Positions 12,001 through 23,483 of a DNA stretch of 64,000 bases are shown piece by piece. Every line of letters starts with the position of its first letter. Within the stretch, counting starts at the first letter, position 1. A program made the position numbers and the translations under genes. The notes under the pieces were generated by a model that saw nothing but the letters and a program-made list of their open reading frames with translations, did not search any database and was not told the origin of the DNA. The stretch spans positions 186,001-250,000 of the forward strand of contig NZ_JAHKRN010000002.1 of the NCBI RefSeq assembly GCF_019396385.1, written 5' to 3'. The DNA comes from Nonomuraea harbinensis. Lineage in GTDB: Bacteria > Actinomycetota > Actinomycetes > Streptosporangiales > Streptosporangiaceae.

Positions 12001-15000
12001 CCACCCACCTGGGCATCGACGACGACTTCTTCGCCAACGGCGGCCACTCCATCCTGGCCACCCGGCTGATCAGCCGCATCCGGGGCGCGCTGAGCGCGAC
12101 GCTGACCATCCGCGACCTGTTCGACCATCCGACCGTGGCGGGGCTGGCGGAGGTGCTGCGCGAGGACGCCAGGCCCGCGCTGCGCCCGATGGCCCGGCCT
12201 GACCGGCTGCCGTTGTCCTTCACCCAGCGCCGCCTGTGGTTCCTGAACCGGCTGGAGGACGCGGGCGACCACGCCCAGAACACGCTCACCTGCCTGCGGC
12301 TGCGCGGGCCGCTGGCCACCACCGCGCTGGCCGCCGCGCTCACCGACGTGGTGGCCAGGCACGAGCCGTTGCGCACCGTCTTCCCCGAGGACGCCGGCGG
12401 TCCGTACCAGCGGATTCTCGCCCCCGCCGTCCTCGGCCTGGCTCCCGAGCCGGTCACCGAGGACGACCTGCCCGGCCTGCTGACCGACGTCGCCTCGCAG
12501 GGCTTCGACCTGACCCGCGAGACGCCGCTGCGCGCCAGGCTCTTCCAGCCGGCGGCGGACGAGTACGTGCTGCTCCTGGTCGTGCACCACATCGCCTGCG
12601 ACGGCTGGTCGATGGCGCCGCTCGCGCGCGACCTGGCCGAGGCCTACCGCGCCAGGCTGGAGAACCGGGCTCCCGGCTGGCGGCCGCTGCCGGTGCGCTA
12701 CGCCGACTTCGCGCTCTGGCAGGACCCGGGCGACGACCACCTGGACTTCTGGCGCACCACCCTGGAGGGCCTGCCCGACCAGTTGGAGCTGCCCACGGAC
12801 CGGCCGCGCCCGGCCATCGCCAGCTACCGCGGCGACACCGTGCCCTTCACCATCCCCGCCGGGGTGCACGGGCGCATGGCCGAGGTGGCGCGCGAGCACG
12901 GCGTCAGCCTCTTCATGGTCACGCAGGCGGCGCTCGCCGCGCTGCTCACCCGGCTGGGCGCGGGGAGCGACATCCCGATCGGCACCGCGGTGGCCGGCCG
13001 TACGGACGAGAGTCTCGACGACCTGGTCGGCTGCTTCATCAACACGCTGGTGCTGCGCACCGACACCTCGGGCGACCCGAGCTTCGGCGAGCTGCTCGCC
13101 CGGGTGCGGCACGCGAACCTGGCCGCCTACGAGCACCAGGAGACCCCGTTCGAGCGGGTCGTCGAGGCGGTCAACCCGACCAGGACGCTCGCCCGCTTCC
13201 CGCTCTTCCAGGTGCTGCTGGTCTTCCAGAACAACGCCGCCGCCGACCTGTCCTTCCCCGGCGTGCGCTCGGCCCACGAGCCGGTACGGCACGGCACCGC
13301 GGACTACGACCTCACCCTCGACGTCATCGAGCGCTACGACGAGTGCGGCCGCCCCGAGGGGATGGACGCCTACCTGGAGTACGCCGTCGACCTGTTCGAC
13401 CGCTCGACGGCCGAGTCCATGGCCGAGCGCCTGCTGCGCCTGCTGGAGGCCGCCGTCGAGGACCCGGGCACCCGCGTCGGGGCGCTGCCCGTGCTCACGT
13501 TCGACGAGGTGGAGCTGGAGTTCGCCCGCTCGCGCGGTCCCCGGATCGAGCCGCCGGAGCTGACCGTGCCGGAGAGCTTCGAACGGCAGGCCGCCAGGAC
13601 CCCGGACGCCGTCGCGGTCGTGGCGGGTGACCGCCGGTGGAGCTTCGCCGAGCTCAACCGCCGGGCCAACGCCATCGCCCACCACCTCCGCGCCCGGGGC
13701 GCGGGACCGGAGCAGCTGATCGCGCTGGCACTGCCCCGCGGCGCCGAGATGATCGCGGCGGTGCTGGGCGTGCTGAAGGCGGGCGCCGCCTACCTGCCGC
13801 TGGACCTGGAGCACCCGGCGGAGCGCATCGCCTACACGCTGGACGACGCGCGACCGCTGCTGGTGCTGGCCACGCGGGAGAGCGCGGTGCCGTACGAGCG
13901 GACCGCGCTGCTGGAGACGGTGCTGCTGGAGGAGGTGCCCGACGGCCCCGGCCACGACCCGGGCACGCCGCCGCGCCCCGGGCACGCCGCCTACGTCATC
14001 TACACCTCCGGTTCCACCGGGCGGCCCAAGGGCGTGGTGCTGGAACACGGCGGCCTGGCGCACCTGCTCGGCGCGCACCGGCACGGGCTGTTCACCGCGG
14101 CCCGCGGCGAGCGGCTGCGCATCGGCTTCGTGGTGCCGCTGACCTTCGACACCTCGTGGGACTCGATGCTGTGGCTGATGGACGGCCACGAGCTGCACGT
14201 CATCGACGACGTCACCCGCCGGACGCCGGAGGACCTGGTCGACTACATCGACGTGCACCGCGTCGGCTTCGTCGACCTCACCCCCGTCTTCATGGAGCAA
14301 CTGGTCGCGGCCGGGCTGTTCGCGCCGGGCAGGCACCACCCGAAGGCGCTGATGGTCGGCGGCGAGGCGGTCTCGGCGGGGCTGTGGCGGTCGATGCGGG
14401 AAGCGCCCGTCACCGACAGCTACAACTACTACGGCCAGACCGAGTGCACCAACGACAGCACCGGATACCGGGTGCGCGACGGCGACATCCCGCTGATCGG
14501 CCACCCGCTGGCCAACACCGAGGTGCTGCTGCTCGACGACAACCTGCTGCCGGTGCCGCCCGGCGTGCGCGGCGAGCTGTACATCGGCGGCCCCGGCGTC
14601 GGCCGCGGCTACCTCGGCCGGCCGGGCCTGACCGCCCAGCGCTTCGTGGCCGCCCCCGGCGGGCGGCGCTGGTACCGCACGGGCGACCAGGCCAGGCGGC
14701 GGGCCGACGGCGCGCTGGAGTTCGTCGGCCGGGCCGACAACCAGGTCAAGCTGCGCGGCCACCGCATCGAGCTGGCCGAGATCGAGAACACGCTCGGGCA
14801 GGCGCCCGGCGTCGCCCAGGCGGCGGTCATCGTCCGCGACGACCAGCTCGTGGCCTACGTGACCCCCGAGCACGCGGACCCGGCGCGGCTGCACAGCCAC
14901 GCCCTGGCCCACCTGCCGACCCACATGCTGCCCGCCGCCTACCTGCCGCTGCCCGAGCTGCCGCTCAACGCCAACGGCAAGCTCGACCGCCGGGCGCTGC

Positions 15001-15959
15001 CGGAACCACCGCGCACCGGGCACCGGCCGCCGCGCACCCCGCGCGAGCACACCCTGCTCGGCCTGTTCACCGAGGTCCTGGAGCGGCCGGAGCTCGGGGT
15101 CGACGACAACTTCTTCGCCGCCGGCGGCCACTCCATCCTGGCCGCCCGGCTGATCAGCAGGGCGCGTTCGACGCTCGGCGCCTCGCTGAGCATCCGCGAC
15201 CTGTTCGCCGCGCCCACGGTGGCCGAACTGACCGAGCGCCTGTCCGGCGGCGGCGCCGGCGACGACCCGTTCGACGTGCTCCTGCCGCTGCGGCCCTCGG
15301 GCACGCTGCCGCCGCTGTTCTGCGTGCATCCCGTCGGCGGCGTCAGCTGGTGCTACAGCAGCCTGCTGCCGCACATCGAACCGGACCGGCCGGTCTACGG
15401 CCTGCAGGCCACCGGACCCGACCAGCCCGGCTCGGTGGCCGAGATGGCCGAGCGCTACCTGGAGGTCATCCGCCGCGTGCGGCCGGAAGGGCCCTACCAC
15501 CTGCTCGGCTGGTCGTTCGGCGGCCTGGTGGCGCACGCCATGGCCGAGCGGCTGCCGGGTGAGGTCGGGCTGCTGGCCCTGCTCGACGGCTATCCCGCCT
15601 TCTCGGGCGCGGAGCGGCCGGGCATCGAGGACGCCGCCGAGGCCCGCGCCCTGCTCATGGACTCCGTCGGCTACGCGGCCGACCTCGACGAGGAGCTCGT
15701 CGCGTCGATGACGGAGACCGTGCTGCGCAACTCCAAGCTGCTCGACACCCACCGGCCCGGCCGCTACGACGGCGACGCTCACCTGTTCGTCGCCACCCGG
15801 ACCTGGCCGGCCGGGCTGTCGGCGGCCGGGATCTGGGCGCCGCACGTGGCGGGACGGCTGGCCGTACACGAGATCGACTGCGACCACGACGCCATGGCCA
15901 GGGCCGAGGCGATGGCCCTGATCGGGCCGATCGTGGCCGGACACTGCCGGGAGGCATGA
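6021..15959 (+). CDS. Non-ribosomal peptide synthetase, (C-A-T)x3-TE, terminal subunit
   Basis: This 3312-residue subunit adds three residues and releases the product. ATG 6021 is chosen because GAGAGG lies 10 nt upstream; an in-frame ATG at 6003 overlaps the previous stop. Domains: C (HHIAADG at 164), A (TSGSTG 623), T (GGHS, Ser 1023), C (HHIACDG 1193), A (1644), T (Ser 2010), C (HHIACDG 2189), A (2662), T (Ser 3038), type I thioesterase with GWSFGG (nucleophile Ser 3165). Codes read by eye: A3 DVGDVGAIDK, close to Arg/Orn codes; A4 DVSHVGAVDK, resembling the Trp-type code I recall from acidic lipopeptides; A5 DTDDMGYNDK, unassigned. All three end in Asp331, which is common in pockets for basic side chains. 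No epimerase or N-methylase domain is visible. Substrate calls are inference; domain calls are firm. Confidence 0.97.
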   Translation: MSETFAARIAQLPPERRKLLLERLAGERRPRAPRTGEPPALSFAQERLWFLWSMAPDSSAYNAPAAVRLRGPLDAEALGRAVDGVVARHEILRTRYVAEGGVPAQVVDPAAPVGLPVVPVTEGELRRLADRECAAPFDLEHGPVLRATLFRLAPDDHVLLLVLHHIAADGWSLPILWRELDALYRGQDLPALDIQYADHAHRQRAESGGDGLDHWCGQLAGVEELALPLDRPRPPEPAHRGQLVPVRVPGDSAARLRELARRNGSTPFMVLLAAVQALLSRVTGQHDIAVGTPTAGRDRQDVAPLIGFFVNTLVVRTGTAGDPTFRELLARTKESVLNAFAHQHIPFERVVERLNPVREAGRNPLFDVMVTGDSDAAGARPELGGLAVEPYPCDGGGALFDLTFSLDDSFAGTLEYDAELFDPGTAERLAGQLAELLRQAAADPDRPVSAYDLISEAERRRLAGWNSTGLAFDPETGLEARFEACADAAPGDLALVCGEQRLTYGQVEERANRLAHLIAELGAGIDDVVAVCAGRGPDSVIAPLAVLKAGAAFFPVDPDQPADRLAAMFAGVAPAVVLTGPGFGAAVPPGPWRVADVAGAAGRPAHRPGRRVPPDALAYVIHTSGSTGTPKGVMGTRRGLANLRADWAARELAVRRWLTVASPSFDVFLGDVVRSLTFGGSLVIAPRALALDPAALAGALAAERIEAFDSIPAVLHGLAGHVAAGGPELPELRLLVSGGDALPVADCDALMATFGPRVRVLNAWGATETTIDSTIHEARRGARTVSGIVPVGLAAANTAVHVLDEHGRQVPIGVVGELHVGGPGVARGYANQPAATAASFVPDPFAATPGSRLYRTGDRGRRLPDGAIEFLGRDDDQVKIRGHRVEPGEVRAVLRAHPAVADCHVLAWPDGRDHRLVGYAVPDGAADAAALRDFCNERLPRPMWLSSVVLVDALPRTLSGKVDRSRLPDPGPGTQGRRAAYEAPRTELEVAVAAIWRRVLDLDGTPGAEIGAHDDFFDLGGHSMLATRLRFALRQELGADLPVTTVFEAPTVAAMAARVAAARPAPAPIEPAPRESALPLSFAQERLWFLWKLAPASTAYNMPVSVRLRGPLDRAALARALSGVVARHEILRTRYVETDGRPRQVIDPPAPVELGDGLDDALEQPFDLERGPVLRARLHREPDGAHVLLLVFHHIACDGWSLPVLWDELAALYQGRELPRLDVQYADHAVHQRSAAEPGSLEHWTARLAGLEPLDLPADRPRSHTVAGHGDHVPLDLPADGMHRLAREHGVTVYMVLLAAVHALLSRLTGRHDVAVGTPVTGRDHPATEPLIGFFVNTLVLRGDTTGDPDFAELLRRTRRTVLEAFAHQDTPFERIVERLNPVRVPGRNPLFDVLVTYSKEERRDVWTLPGLDVERLDTRVPTAQFDLTFAVHETGGRLHGALHYACEQFDRPTAEAMAARLTRLLGAAVAGPAEPVSRLPLLSAEESGWAEGPRRDAGPEPLPHVFSGHVARTPDAPALVAGTATWTYAELDREANRIAHHLIAAGAGPESVVALALPRSAELIAAILGVLKAGAAYLPIDVSHPAERVASTLRDARPGLLLTCRAADVPYERRLLVEELGGGPDHDPGTPLTPETAAYVVYTSGSTGTPKGVVLEHRGLANLTANLGERLDAAGGPAHRVLQLVSPGFDVMVSELATAFTRGGCLVVAPATYTGEELGAFLREQRVSLAHVPPAILATVPREPFPDLRVLVVGGEGCPAGLMEWWSTGRTMINAYGPSEVTVDATAWRCEPGTMLIGHPLPRVQAHLLDAALQPVPPGSRGELYVGGPGVGRGYLGRPGLTAARFVAWHGGARLYRTGDLARRLPGGALEFLGRADDQIKLRGHRIEPAEIEHALGRAPGVTSAAVISRGDQLIAYVVPARANPAAVMAHARTQLPTHLLPAAILPLDALPLTPNGKLDKAALPEPPATRHRPPRTPREETLLRLFNDTLNATHLGIDDDFFANGGHSILATRLISRIRGALSATLTIRDLFDHPTVAGLAEVLREDARPALRPMARPDRLPLSFTQRRLWFLNRLEDAGDHAQNTLTCLRLRGPLATTALAAALTDVVARHEPLRTVFPEDAGGPYQRILAPAVLGLAPEPVTEDDLPGLLTDVASQGFDLTRETPLRARLFQPAADEYVLLLVVHHIACDGWSMAPLARDLAEAYRARLENRAPGWRPLPVRYADFALWQDPGDDHLDFWRTTLEGLPDQLELPTDRPRPAIASYRGDTVPFTIPAGVHGRMAEVAREHGVSLFMVTQAALAALLTRLGAGSDIPIGTAVAGRTDESLDDLVGCFINTLVLRTDTSGDPSFGELLARVRHANLAAYEHQETPFERVVEAVNPTRTLARFPLFQVLLVFQNNAAADLSFPGVRSAHEPVRHGTADYDLTLDVIERYDECGRPEGMDAYLEYAVDLFDRSTAESMAERLLRLLEAAVEDPGTRVGALPVLTFDEVELEFARSRGPRIEPPELTVPESFERQAARTPDAVAVVAGDRRWSFAELNRRANAIAHHLRARGAGPEQLIALALPRGAEMIAAVLGVLKAGAAYLPLDLEHPAERIAYTLDDARPLLVLATRESAVPYERTALLETVLLEEVPDGPGHDPGTPPRPGHAAYVIYTSGSTGRPKGVVLEHGGLAHLLGAHRHGLFTAARGERLRIGFVVPLTFDTSWDSMLWLMDGHELHVIDDVTRRTPEDLVDYIDVHRVGFVDLTPVFMEQLVAAGLFAPGRHHPKALMVGGEAVSAGLWRSMREAPVTDSYNYYGQTECTNDSTGYRVRDGDIPLIGHPLANTEVLLLDDNLLPVPPGVRGELYIGGPGVGRGYLGRPGLTAQRFVAAPGGRRWYRTGDQARRRADGALEFVGRADNQVKLRGHRIELAEIENTLGQAPGVAQAAVIVRDDQLVAYVTPEHADPARLHSHALAHLPTHMLPAAYLPLPELPLNANGKLDRRALPEPPRTGHRPPRTPREHTLLGLFTEVLERPELGVDDNFFAAGGHSILAARLISRARSTLGASLSIRDLFAAPTVAELTERLSGGGAGDDPFDVLLPLRPSGTLPPLFCVHPVGGVSWCYSSLLPHIEPDRPVYGLQATGPDQPGSVAEMAERYLEVIRRVRPEGPYHLLGWSFGGLVAHAMAERLPGEVGLLALLDGYPAFSGAERPGIEDAAEARALLMDSVGYAADLDEELVASMTETVLRNSKLLDTHRPGRYDGDAHLFVATRTWPAGLSAAGIWAPHVAGRLAVHEIDCDHDAMARAEAMALIGPIVAGHCREA

Positions 15960-15963
15960 AGCG

Positions 15964-18167
<2,204 letters not shown>

Positions 18168-18175
<8 letters not shown>

Positions 18176-20057
18176 CATCGCCCTGGTCAACATGCCGTTC
18201 GCCGACCGCAGGCGGCCATCGTTCGCGCTGAGCCAGCTCTCCTCGCTGGTCCAGCGCGACTTCGGCGACGAGGCCAGAGCACGGGTCTGCTACCTCAACC
18301 ACGACGTGGTGCGCTTCTTCGGCACCGAGCTGTACGACGCCGTCGCCGAGGGCATGGAGCACCACGTCGCCGGCATCGGCGACTGGCTCTTCCGCCAGGT
18401 CGCCTTCCCGGACGCGCCCGACAACGGCGAGGAGTACTTCGGCCGCTACTTCGCCGGCCCCGCGCACGCGGCTCTGCGGGCCCGGCTGATGCGGCACCGC
18501 GAGCGGCTGGGCGAGTTCTGCGCCCACCTGGCGGAGAAGTACCGGCTGGCCGAGGCCGACGTGGTCGGGTTCAGCTCGATGTTCATGCAGACCGTGCCCA
18601 GCCTGGCCATGGCGGCCGTCGTCAAGGAGCGCTCGCCCGGCACCGTCACGGTCATGGGCGGCGCCAACTGCGAGGCGCCGATGGGCGCGGCCCTCGTGGA
18701 GCACGCAGGCCAGCTCGACTACGCCTTCTCGGGCCCCGCCCTGCGGAGCTTCCCCCGCTTCCTGCGCGCGGTGATCGACGGCGACGAGGAGACCCCGCAC
18801 AGCATCCCCGGCGTCGTGTCGCGGCGCAACTGCCAGGAGGATCGCTACCGGCGGGCCATCGGCGCCGACACCGACATCGACGACTGCCTGGAGCCCGACT
18901 ACGCCTCGTTCGTCTCGTCCTTCGACGAGCTGACCGCGGCCGTCGAGGACAGGGTCGAGCCGATCCTGTTCTTCGAGACCTCGCGCGGCTGCTGGTGGGG
19001 TGAGCGCTCGCACTGCACGTTCTGCGGGCTCAACGGGCAGGGCATGGCCTATCGCGCGATGACGCCGGACCGGGCCGTCGCCCAGTTCGAGCGGCTCTTC
19101 GAGTACGCGCCCTGGTGCACCGTCTACTCCTGCACGGACAACATCATGCCGCTGGAGTACCTCACCGAGGTCCTGCCCCGGCTGCGGCCGCCCTCCGGCG
19201 CGTCGATCTTCTACGAGGTCAAGGTCGGCCTCGACCAGCAGGACATGAGCGAGATGGCCAGGGCCGGCGTCGACCGGATCCAGCCCGGCATCGAGGCGCT
19301 GTCGACGGGCACGCTGAAACTGATGAAGAAGGGCTCCTCGGCGTTCCAGAACATCCAGCTGCTGAAGAACTGCGTGCGGTACGGCATCGCCCCGGCGTGG
19401 AACCTGCTCATCGGCTTCCCCGGCGAGCCGGAGTCGACCTTCGCCAAGTATCTCGACGACCTGCCGTCGCTGGCCCACCTGCCGCCGCCGGAAGGCGTCT
19501 TCCCGGTACGGTTCGACCGCTACAGCCCCTACTTCAACCAGGCCGGCGACTTCGGGCTCGACCTGCACCCGGTGGACCACTACCGGCTCACCTACCCCTT
19601 CCCCGAGGAGTCGCTGAGCCGGCTGGCCTACTACTTCAACGACCGCGCCGTCGCACCGTACATGATCGGTGTGGCCAGGTGGATCCGCCCGCTCACCGCG
19701 GCCGTGGCCGACTGGTCACGCGGCTGGGAGGACGGCGACCCGCCCGTCCTGCGGCTGGAGGAGGAGGCCGGGTCGTGGTTCGTGCGCGACTCCCGCCCGG
19801 GGACGGCGTCCCGGTACGCGCTGGACGAGGCGGTGGCGCGCACACTGCTCGTCCTCGAACGCCCCACCCGCGTGGACCGCCTGACCCCCGAGCAGGCCGG
19901 GCACCTCGGCGAGCTGCGCGAGCGCGGCCTGATCTTCACCGAGGGGGAGCGGGCGATGAGCCTCGTGCTGGCCGAGACCGGGACCGATCCGATGCCCCGG
20001 CCGCGGCGCTCACTGGTCAGCTCCCGCCGCCGGCCGCTCGTGCTGACGACCGGCTAG
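18168..20057 (+). CDS. B12-binding radical SAM maturase of the RiPP C-methyltransferase type
   Basis: The 629-residue protein has an N-terminal cobalamin-binding-like region (about 1-230, with the strand VVGFSSMFMQTVPSLA and a VMGGANCE loop) and a radical SAM core. The cluster-binding motif is CWWGERSHCTFC (Cys275, Cys283, Cys286) followed by GLNGQGMAYR. That CxxxWxxxxHCxFCGLNG pattern is a hallmark of the RiPP maturation radical SAM protein 1 group, which includes B12-dependent peptide C-methyltransferases. Length fits that family (about 600 residues). GTG 18168 has GAAAGG upstream and overlaps the flavin reductase end. Expected role is C-methylation of unactivated carbons in a peptide; the substrate could be one of the nearby small peptides or an NRPS residue, which the sequence alone does not decide. 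Confidence 0.9.
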
Positions 20058-20083
20058 ACGGCATCTTTGTGCCAGTCACGCGG

Positions 20084-20110
20084 CCGGGCCCGCCGGGCCG
20101 GCGGGCCCGG
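20084..20110. promoter_or_regulatory. Strong GC hairpin between radical SAM and methyltransferase genes
   Basis: Perfect 11-bp inverted repeat: arms 20084-20094 (CCGGGCCCGCC) and 20100-20110 (GGCGGGCCCGG) with a 5-nt loop. No T-run follows. It sits 26 nt after the radical SAM stop in an otherwise overlapping operon. It could lower downstream expression, protect the upstream mRNA or act as an intrinsic terminator of the actinomycete type. Confidence 0.6.
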
Positions 20111-20144
20111 TGATGTGATCGAAGTCCCGACACCGGAGAGCGTG

Positions 20145-20876
20145 ATGCACGACTTCGACCACTGGGCGGAGCTCTACCTCGCCTGGACCGCGATGGGCGG
20201 CGCCGATCCACGGGAGATCGCCTACTACCAGCGGCTGACCGGCAGTGCGGACGGGTCCGTCGCCGATCTCGGCATCGGCGCGGGCCGGTTGGCCGCCGAG
20301 CTCAAACCCCGGGTCGGGGTGGACGTCTCGGCGGCGATGCTGCGCGCGGCCCGCGAGCGGCTGGGCGACGGCGTCCGGCTGATCCAGGCCGACCTGGCGG
20401 CCTGCGAGCTGCCCGAGCCGGTGGCGCTGCAGTACTGCGGCCAGAACACCCTCAACCATCTGCCGCGCCGGGCCGTCCGCGACGCGCTGGCCTGCGCGTT
20501 CCGCAACGCCCTGCCGGGCGGGCGGCTCGCCTTCGAGGTCGTCCAGCCGCGCCCCGAGCGGCAGAAGGCCCGGGACGGCGTGCCCAGGCTGCGGGTCTGG
20601 GACGAGCGGCGGGCCGTGTGGGAGGTCACCCGCATGCTGGACAAGCAGGGGCTGGAGGTGGAGATGATCGGGCTGCTCGAAGCGCTCGACGAGCGCCGGG
20701 TGGTGGACCGGCGCTACTTCCCGCCGATCCGGATGTGCTTCCTGACCATGGCCGAGATCGAGCGGTGGGCGGGCGAGACGGGCTGGGAGGTGGAGAGCGC
20801 GCACGCCGGGTTCACCGGCGAGCCGCTCGCGCCCGGTTCCTCGACGGCCGTGTGGTGCCTGCGCAGGCCGGCATGA
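20145..20876 (+). CDS. Class I SAM-dependent methyltransferase
   Basis: The 243-residue product has the Rossmann SAM-binding motif VADLGIGAGRLAAEL, followed by the acidic strand VGVDVSAAML, then LIQADLAAC and YCGQNTLNHLP as motifs II/III. It would methylate an O, N or C acceptor that I cannot identify. ATG 20145 is preferred: GGAGAG lies 4 nt upstream, while GTG 20115 just after the hairpin lacks a ribosome binding site. The stop overlaps the next ATG (ATGA). It lies between the radical SAM gene and the nucleotidyltransferase, so a role in modifying the same peptide or a precursor is likely but inferred. Confidence 0.85.
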   Translation: MHDFDHWAELYLAWTAMGGADPREIAYYQRLTGSADGSVADLGIGAGRLAAELKPRVGVDVSAAMLRAARERLGDGVRLIQADLAACELPEPVALQYCGQNTLNHLPRRAVRDALACAFRNALPGGRLAFEVVQPRPERQKARDGVPRLRVWDERRAVWEVTRMLDKQGLEVEMIGLLEALDERRVVDRRYFPPIRMCFLTMAEIERWAGETGWEVESAHAGFTGEPLAPGSSTAVWCLRRPA

Positions 20877-21985
20877 ACGCGCCCGTCGTCAGCGCGGAGC
20901 AGGTGGTCGCGACCCTTGAGCTGATCACCGGCCAGGAGCTGGAGACGCCCGGCGAGGTGCTCTACGCCGCCAGGCGCGAGCAGCCCTCTCTGGTGGCGAC
21001 GCTGCTCAGCGCCTGGGAGAGCGAGGGGCGGCGGCTCAGCCCCGCCCTGGCGCACGAGCTGGAGCAGCAGCGCGGCCGGATGGCCTTCTACCGCGACCAG
21101 TGGGCGCGCCTGCCCGACCGGCCCGTCTCGCTCAAGGGGCTGGAGTTCGCCGACCGCTATCCGGGCGGCCTGCTCAGGTACATGAACGACCTCGACCTCT
21201 GGATACCCGACCGCGACCGGCTGTGGGCGCTGACCGGGTGGCTGCTCGCCGAGGGCTGGTCGATGCACACCGCCTCGTTCGTCAGGCTCGGCGGCGCGAC
21301 CCAGGTGATCGTCAGCCTGCGACGCCTGCCGGATGATCCGTACGCCCTGCCGTACGGGATCGAGCTGAGCACGCTCGCCTACATCGGCGACGGGATCGCG
21401 GCGCCGCACCGCACGGAGGCGCCGGCGGACCCGGTGGTCAAGAACCTCCTGGCGCTGCTGTACGAGCGGTTCGAGCAGCCGTACCGGGTCAGGGACCTGA
21501 TCGACGCCGCGCTGCTGCTCGGCGGCGCGGACGAGGCCACGCTCGCCCGGTGCGCGCCGGCGGTCGGCGCGGCGGAGCTCTGGCCCGAGTACGCCGAGCT
21601 GGCGCGGCTGCTGCGGCAGAGCCCTTTCGACGTGCCGGACCTGCCGGGCGAGCGCCGGGCACAGGTCAGGCAGAGCCGGTCGCGGCGGCGCGCCAGGGTG
21701 CTGAGGGCGCTGCGCCGGCCGCTCCGCCTGGCGGCCACGACGCTGCAGCTGCGCAGGCCGGGAACGGCGATCCTGGAACGGCTGAGCCCGCGGGCCGCGC
21801 TGGAGGCGGGGCTGATCCTCTTCGCGCTGCCGGTCGAGGGCGGCGAGCGTGCGGACGAGCTGACGCTGCGGGAGTACGGCGGCGCGATGTGGGCGCACAC
21901 GCCGGTGGGACGGTTCATCCTGGTCCACGGGACTGAGGTGGACGAGGACCTGCTGGCCGGGGCAGAGCCGGTGGGCGCGCTGTGA
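20873..21985 (+). CDS. PF14907-type nucleotidyltransferase-fold protein
   Basis: The 370-residue product matches the layout of the uncharacterised nucleotidyltransferase family seen in many RiPP clusters: VSLKGLEF (Lys88) followed by an arginine-tyrosine segment and the metal-binding pair NDLDLW (Asp106, Asp108), then a helical domain with LYERFEQPYRVRDLIDAALLL. In lasso peptide clusters, related proteins act with a kinase on phosphorylated peptide termini (established knowledge for that family). Here an NDK-like phosphotransferase lies three genes downstream, which may be the functional partner. The C-terminal third (about 265-370) is rich in arginine then hydrophobic. Starts and stops overlap both neighbours (ATGA, GTGA). 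Confidence 0.78.
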   Translation: MNAPVVSAEQVVATLELITGQELETPGEVLYAARREQPSLVATLLSAWESEGRRLSPALAHELEQQRGRMAFYRDQWARLPDRPVSLKGLEFADRYPGGLLRYMNDLDLWIPDRDRLWALTGWLLAEGWSMHTASFVRLGGATQVIVSLRRLPDDPYALPYGIELSTLAYIGDGIAAPHRTEAPADPVVKNLLALLYERFEQPYRVRDLIDAALLLGGADEATLARCAPAVGAAELWPEYAELARLLRQSPFDVPDLPGERRAQVRQSRSRRRARVLRALRRPLRLAATTLQLRRPGTAILERLSPRAALEAGLILFALPVEGGERADELTLREYGGAMWAHTPVGRFILVHGTEVDEDLLAGAEPVGAL

Positions 21986-23184
21986 GCCGCCCGGTCCACG
22001 TCGCCGAGCGCGGCGCGGCGCCCGCCTGGCTGGCGCATCGGCCCGGCGCCGCGGTGACCACGGTCAGCGTGTGGCTGCGCGCCGGTTCCCGGCACGAGCG
22101 GCCCGGCGTCGAGGGCGGCACCCACCTGCTTGAGCACATCCTGATGCAGGTCCCGTCGGCCGGCGGGGAGCGGGTGATCGACCTGCTGGAGGATCTCGGC
22201 GGCGAGGCGAACGCGATCACCAGCCGTGAGCATCTGGTCCTGTACGCGCGGGTGCCGAGCGAGGAGGCGGCCGCGGCGCTGGACATCCTGGCCCGCGCCC
22301 TGGCCGAGCCCGAGCTGAGCGCGCCGGTGCTGGAGGCCGAGCGCAAGGTCGTCCAGGAGGAGCTGCGGCTGGCCGCGGCGGACCCCCTGGACGTGGTCCA
22401 CGACATCTTCTTCGGGCTGGCCTATCCGGGCCACCCGCTGGGCAGGCCGGTCGGCGGGACGATCGAGGAGGTCGACCGGCTGGAGCTGGACGCGCTGCGC
22501 GACCATCACCGGCGCTTCCTCGGCTCGGCCGGCGTGGTGGTGTGCGGCGGCGCCGACCCCGACGACCTGCTGCGCGTCCTGGACAAGGGACCGCTGGCCG
22601 CGCTGCCGCCGTGGCAGGAGAGCGATCCCGGCGAGCCGCCCGCCTGGGGCGGCGGACGCGAAGCGCTGCGGCTGAACGCCGACACCACCGGGGTGGTGCT
22701 GGGCGGCCCGGCGGCCGCGTACCGGGATCCGCTGCGCCACCGCTGGCCCGTGCTGATGGAGCTGCTGGCCGGGGCCAGCTCGGCGCTGCTCACCGAGGAG
22801 CTGCGCAACCGGCGGGGGCTCTGCTACGAACTGTGGCCGATGGTGGCCCCCTACCGCGACGCGGGGACCTGGCGGGTCTTCCTCGCCACCGCGCCCGAAC
22901 ATCTGGACGAGGTCGTCGACCGCGCGACGGAACTGCTCGCCGAGCCGCGGTGGACGGAGGCGGAGGCGGAGGTGACGCGGGCCGCCAGGCGCGCGGCCGG
23001 GCTGCTGCGGCTGGAAGCGGAGCAGTCGCTGGAAGAGGTCCTGCTGTACGGCAAGCACGCCCTGGTGGCGGGCACCCCCCACTGGACCCTCGCCGACGAG
23101 CTCGCGGCGATCGAGGCGGTGCGCGGGCCCGGCCTGGCCGAGATCCCTGGCCCGCTCGCCGTGGCGACCGCGGGCGGCGCGTGA
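21982..23184 (+). CDS. M16-family zinc peptidase (single-chain, about 400 residues)
   Basis: The inverted zinc motif HLLEH is at residues 48-52 in EGGTHLLEHILM, and the third ligand region EAERKVVQEELRL follows about 75 residues later, as in pitrilysin-type M16 peptidases. The protein contains one catalytic half followed by a second, inactive-looking half ending near residue 400. M16 proteins in RiPP clusters remove leader peptides or trim peptides (PqqF-like). GTG 21982 overlaps the nucleotidyltransferase stop. Its own TGA overlaps an ATG at 23184, which would open a 69-residue frame running through micro-ORF 2; I regard that frame as less likely than the micro-ORFs (see findings). It immediately precedes the micro-ORF array, its most likely substrate source. 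Confidence 0.9.
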   Translation: MSRPVHVAERGAAPAWLAHRPGAAVTTVSVWLRAGSRHERPGVEGGTHLLEHILMQVPSAGGERVIDLLEDLGGEANAITSREHLVLYARVPSEEAAAALDILARALAEPELSAPVLEAERKVVQEELRLAAADPLDVVHDIFFGLAYPGHPLGRPVGGTIEEVDRLELDALRDHHRRFLGSAGVVVCGGADPDDLLRVLDKGPLAALPPWQESDPGEPPAWGGGREALRLNADTTGVVLGGPAAAYRDPLRHRWPVLMELLAGASSALLTEELRNRRGLCYELWPMVAPYRDAGTWRVFLATAPEHLDEVVDRATELLAEPRWTEAEAEVTRAARRAAGLLRLEAEQSLEEVLLYGKHALVAGTPHWTLADELAAIEAVRGPGLAEIPGPLAVATAGGA

Positions 23185-23280
23185 TGGCGTCTTGCTGCCA
23201 ACAAACGCGGCGGCCCGCGAGAAGGCTGCGGGAAACAGCGACCATGGGGCCCAGGAAATCGCCGTGTGGAAAGGAGAGAA

Positions 23281-23331
23281 ATGGACCGGCAGCGTCGAGT
23301 CAGTCTTCGCCCCAAGCTGACCAGGAAATGA
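23281..23331 (+). CDS. Micro-ORF 1, 16-residue basic peptide of a tandem set
   Basis: The encoded peptide is MDRQRRVSLRPKLTRK. GGAGAG/AAAGGAG lies 5-7 nt before the ATG, a better ribosome binding site than most genes here have. It shares MDR at the start and RPKLxRK at the end with micro-ORF 2, with a variable middle (QRRVSL). It is one of three such ORFs spaced about 60 nt apart between the M16 peptidase and the NDK-like gene. The 96 nt before it hold no other supported gene. Function unknown; candidates are a precursor peptide with no separate leader, or a regulatory leader peptide. Confidence 0.62.
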   Translation: MDRQRRVSLRPKLTRK

Positions 23332-23342
23332 GGCAGGAAAAC

Positions 23343-23393
23343 ATGGACCGGCGCCATTTCGTCGTCCGTCGTCCCAAGCTCCGGAGAAAGTGA
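23343..23393 (+). CDS. Micro-ORF 2, 16-residue basic peptide of a tandem set
   Basis: The encoded peptide is MDRRHFVVRRPKLRRK. It starts 11 nt after the stop of micro-ORF 1, with GAGGCAGGAAAAC as its upstream site. The intergenic sequence and the first nine coding bases resemble those of micro-ORF 1, which indicates tandem duplication. The variable middle is RHFVVR. The same frame stays open back to ATG 23184, so a 69-residue product ending in this peptide is a formal alternative. Confidence 0.62.
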   Translation: MDRRHFVVRRPKLRRK

Positions 23394-23402
23394 GACGATC
23401 CC

Positions 23403-23465
23403 GTGGATCGGCACATCTACATTGTCATCAAACGCCCCCGCGTCCGGAAATCCCGTAAGGGCTAG
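23403..23465 (+). CDS. Micro-ORF 3, 20-residue basic peptide of a tandem set
   Basis: GTG start 9 nt after the stop of micro-ORF 2. The peptide is MDRHIYIVIKRPRVRKSRKG: same MDR start, a hydrophobic middle (HIYIVI), and a KRPRVRK segment equivalent to the RPKLxRK end of the other two. It is the most diverged copy, with a four-residue extension. The NDK-like gene follows after 18 nt with GAGGAAG as its site, so all three micro-ORFs lie in the operon. Confidence 0.58.
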   Translation: MDRHIYIVIKRPRVRKSRKG

Positions 23466-23483
23466 AAACTGAGGAAGTGACGG

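Noticed and set aside
23184-23393. 69-residue frame from ATG 23184 (overlapping the M16 stop) through micro-ORF 2
   Set aside because: The start overlap is attractive, but the first 53 residues have no similarity to anything in the set, codon choice is poor, and the repeated site-plus-MDR units argue for separate micro-ORFs. Kept as an alternative only.
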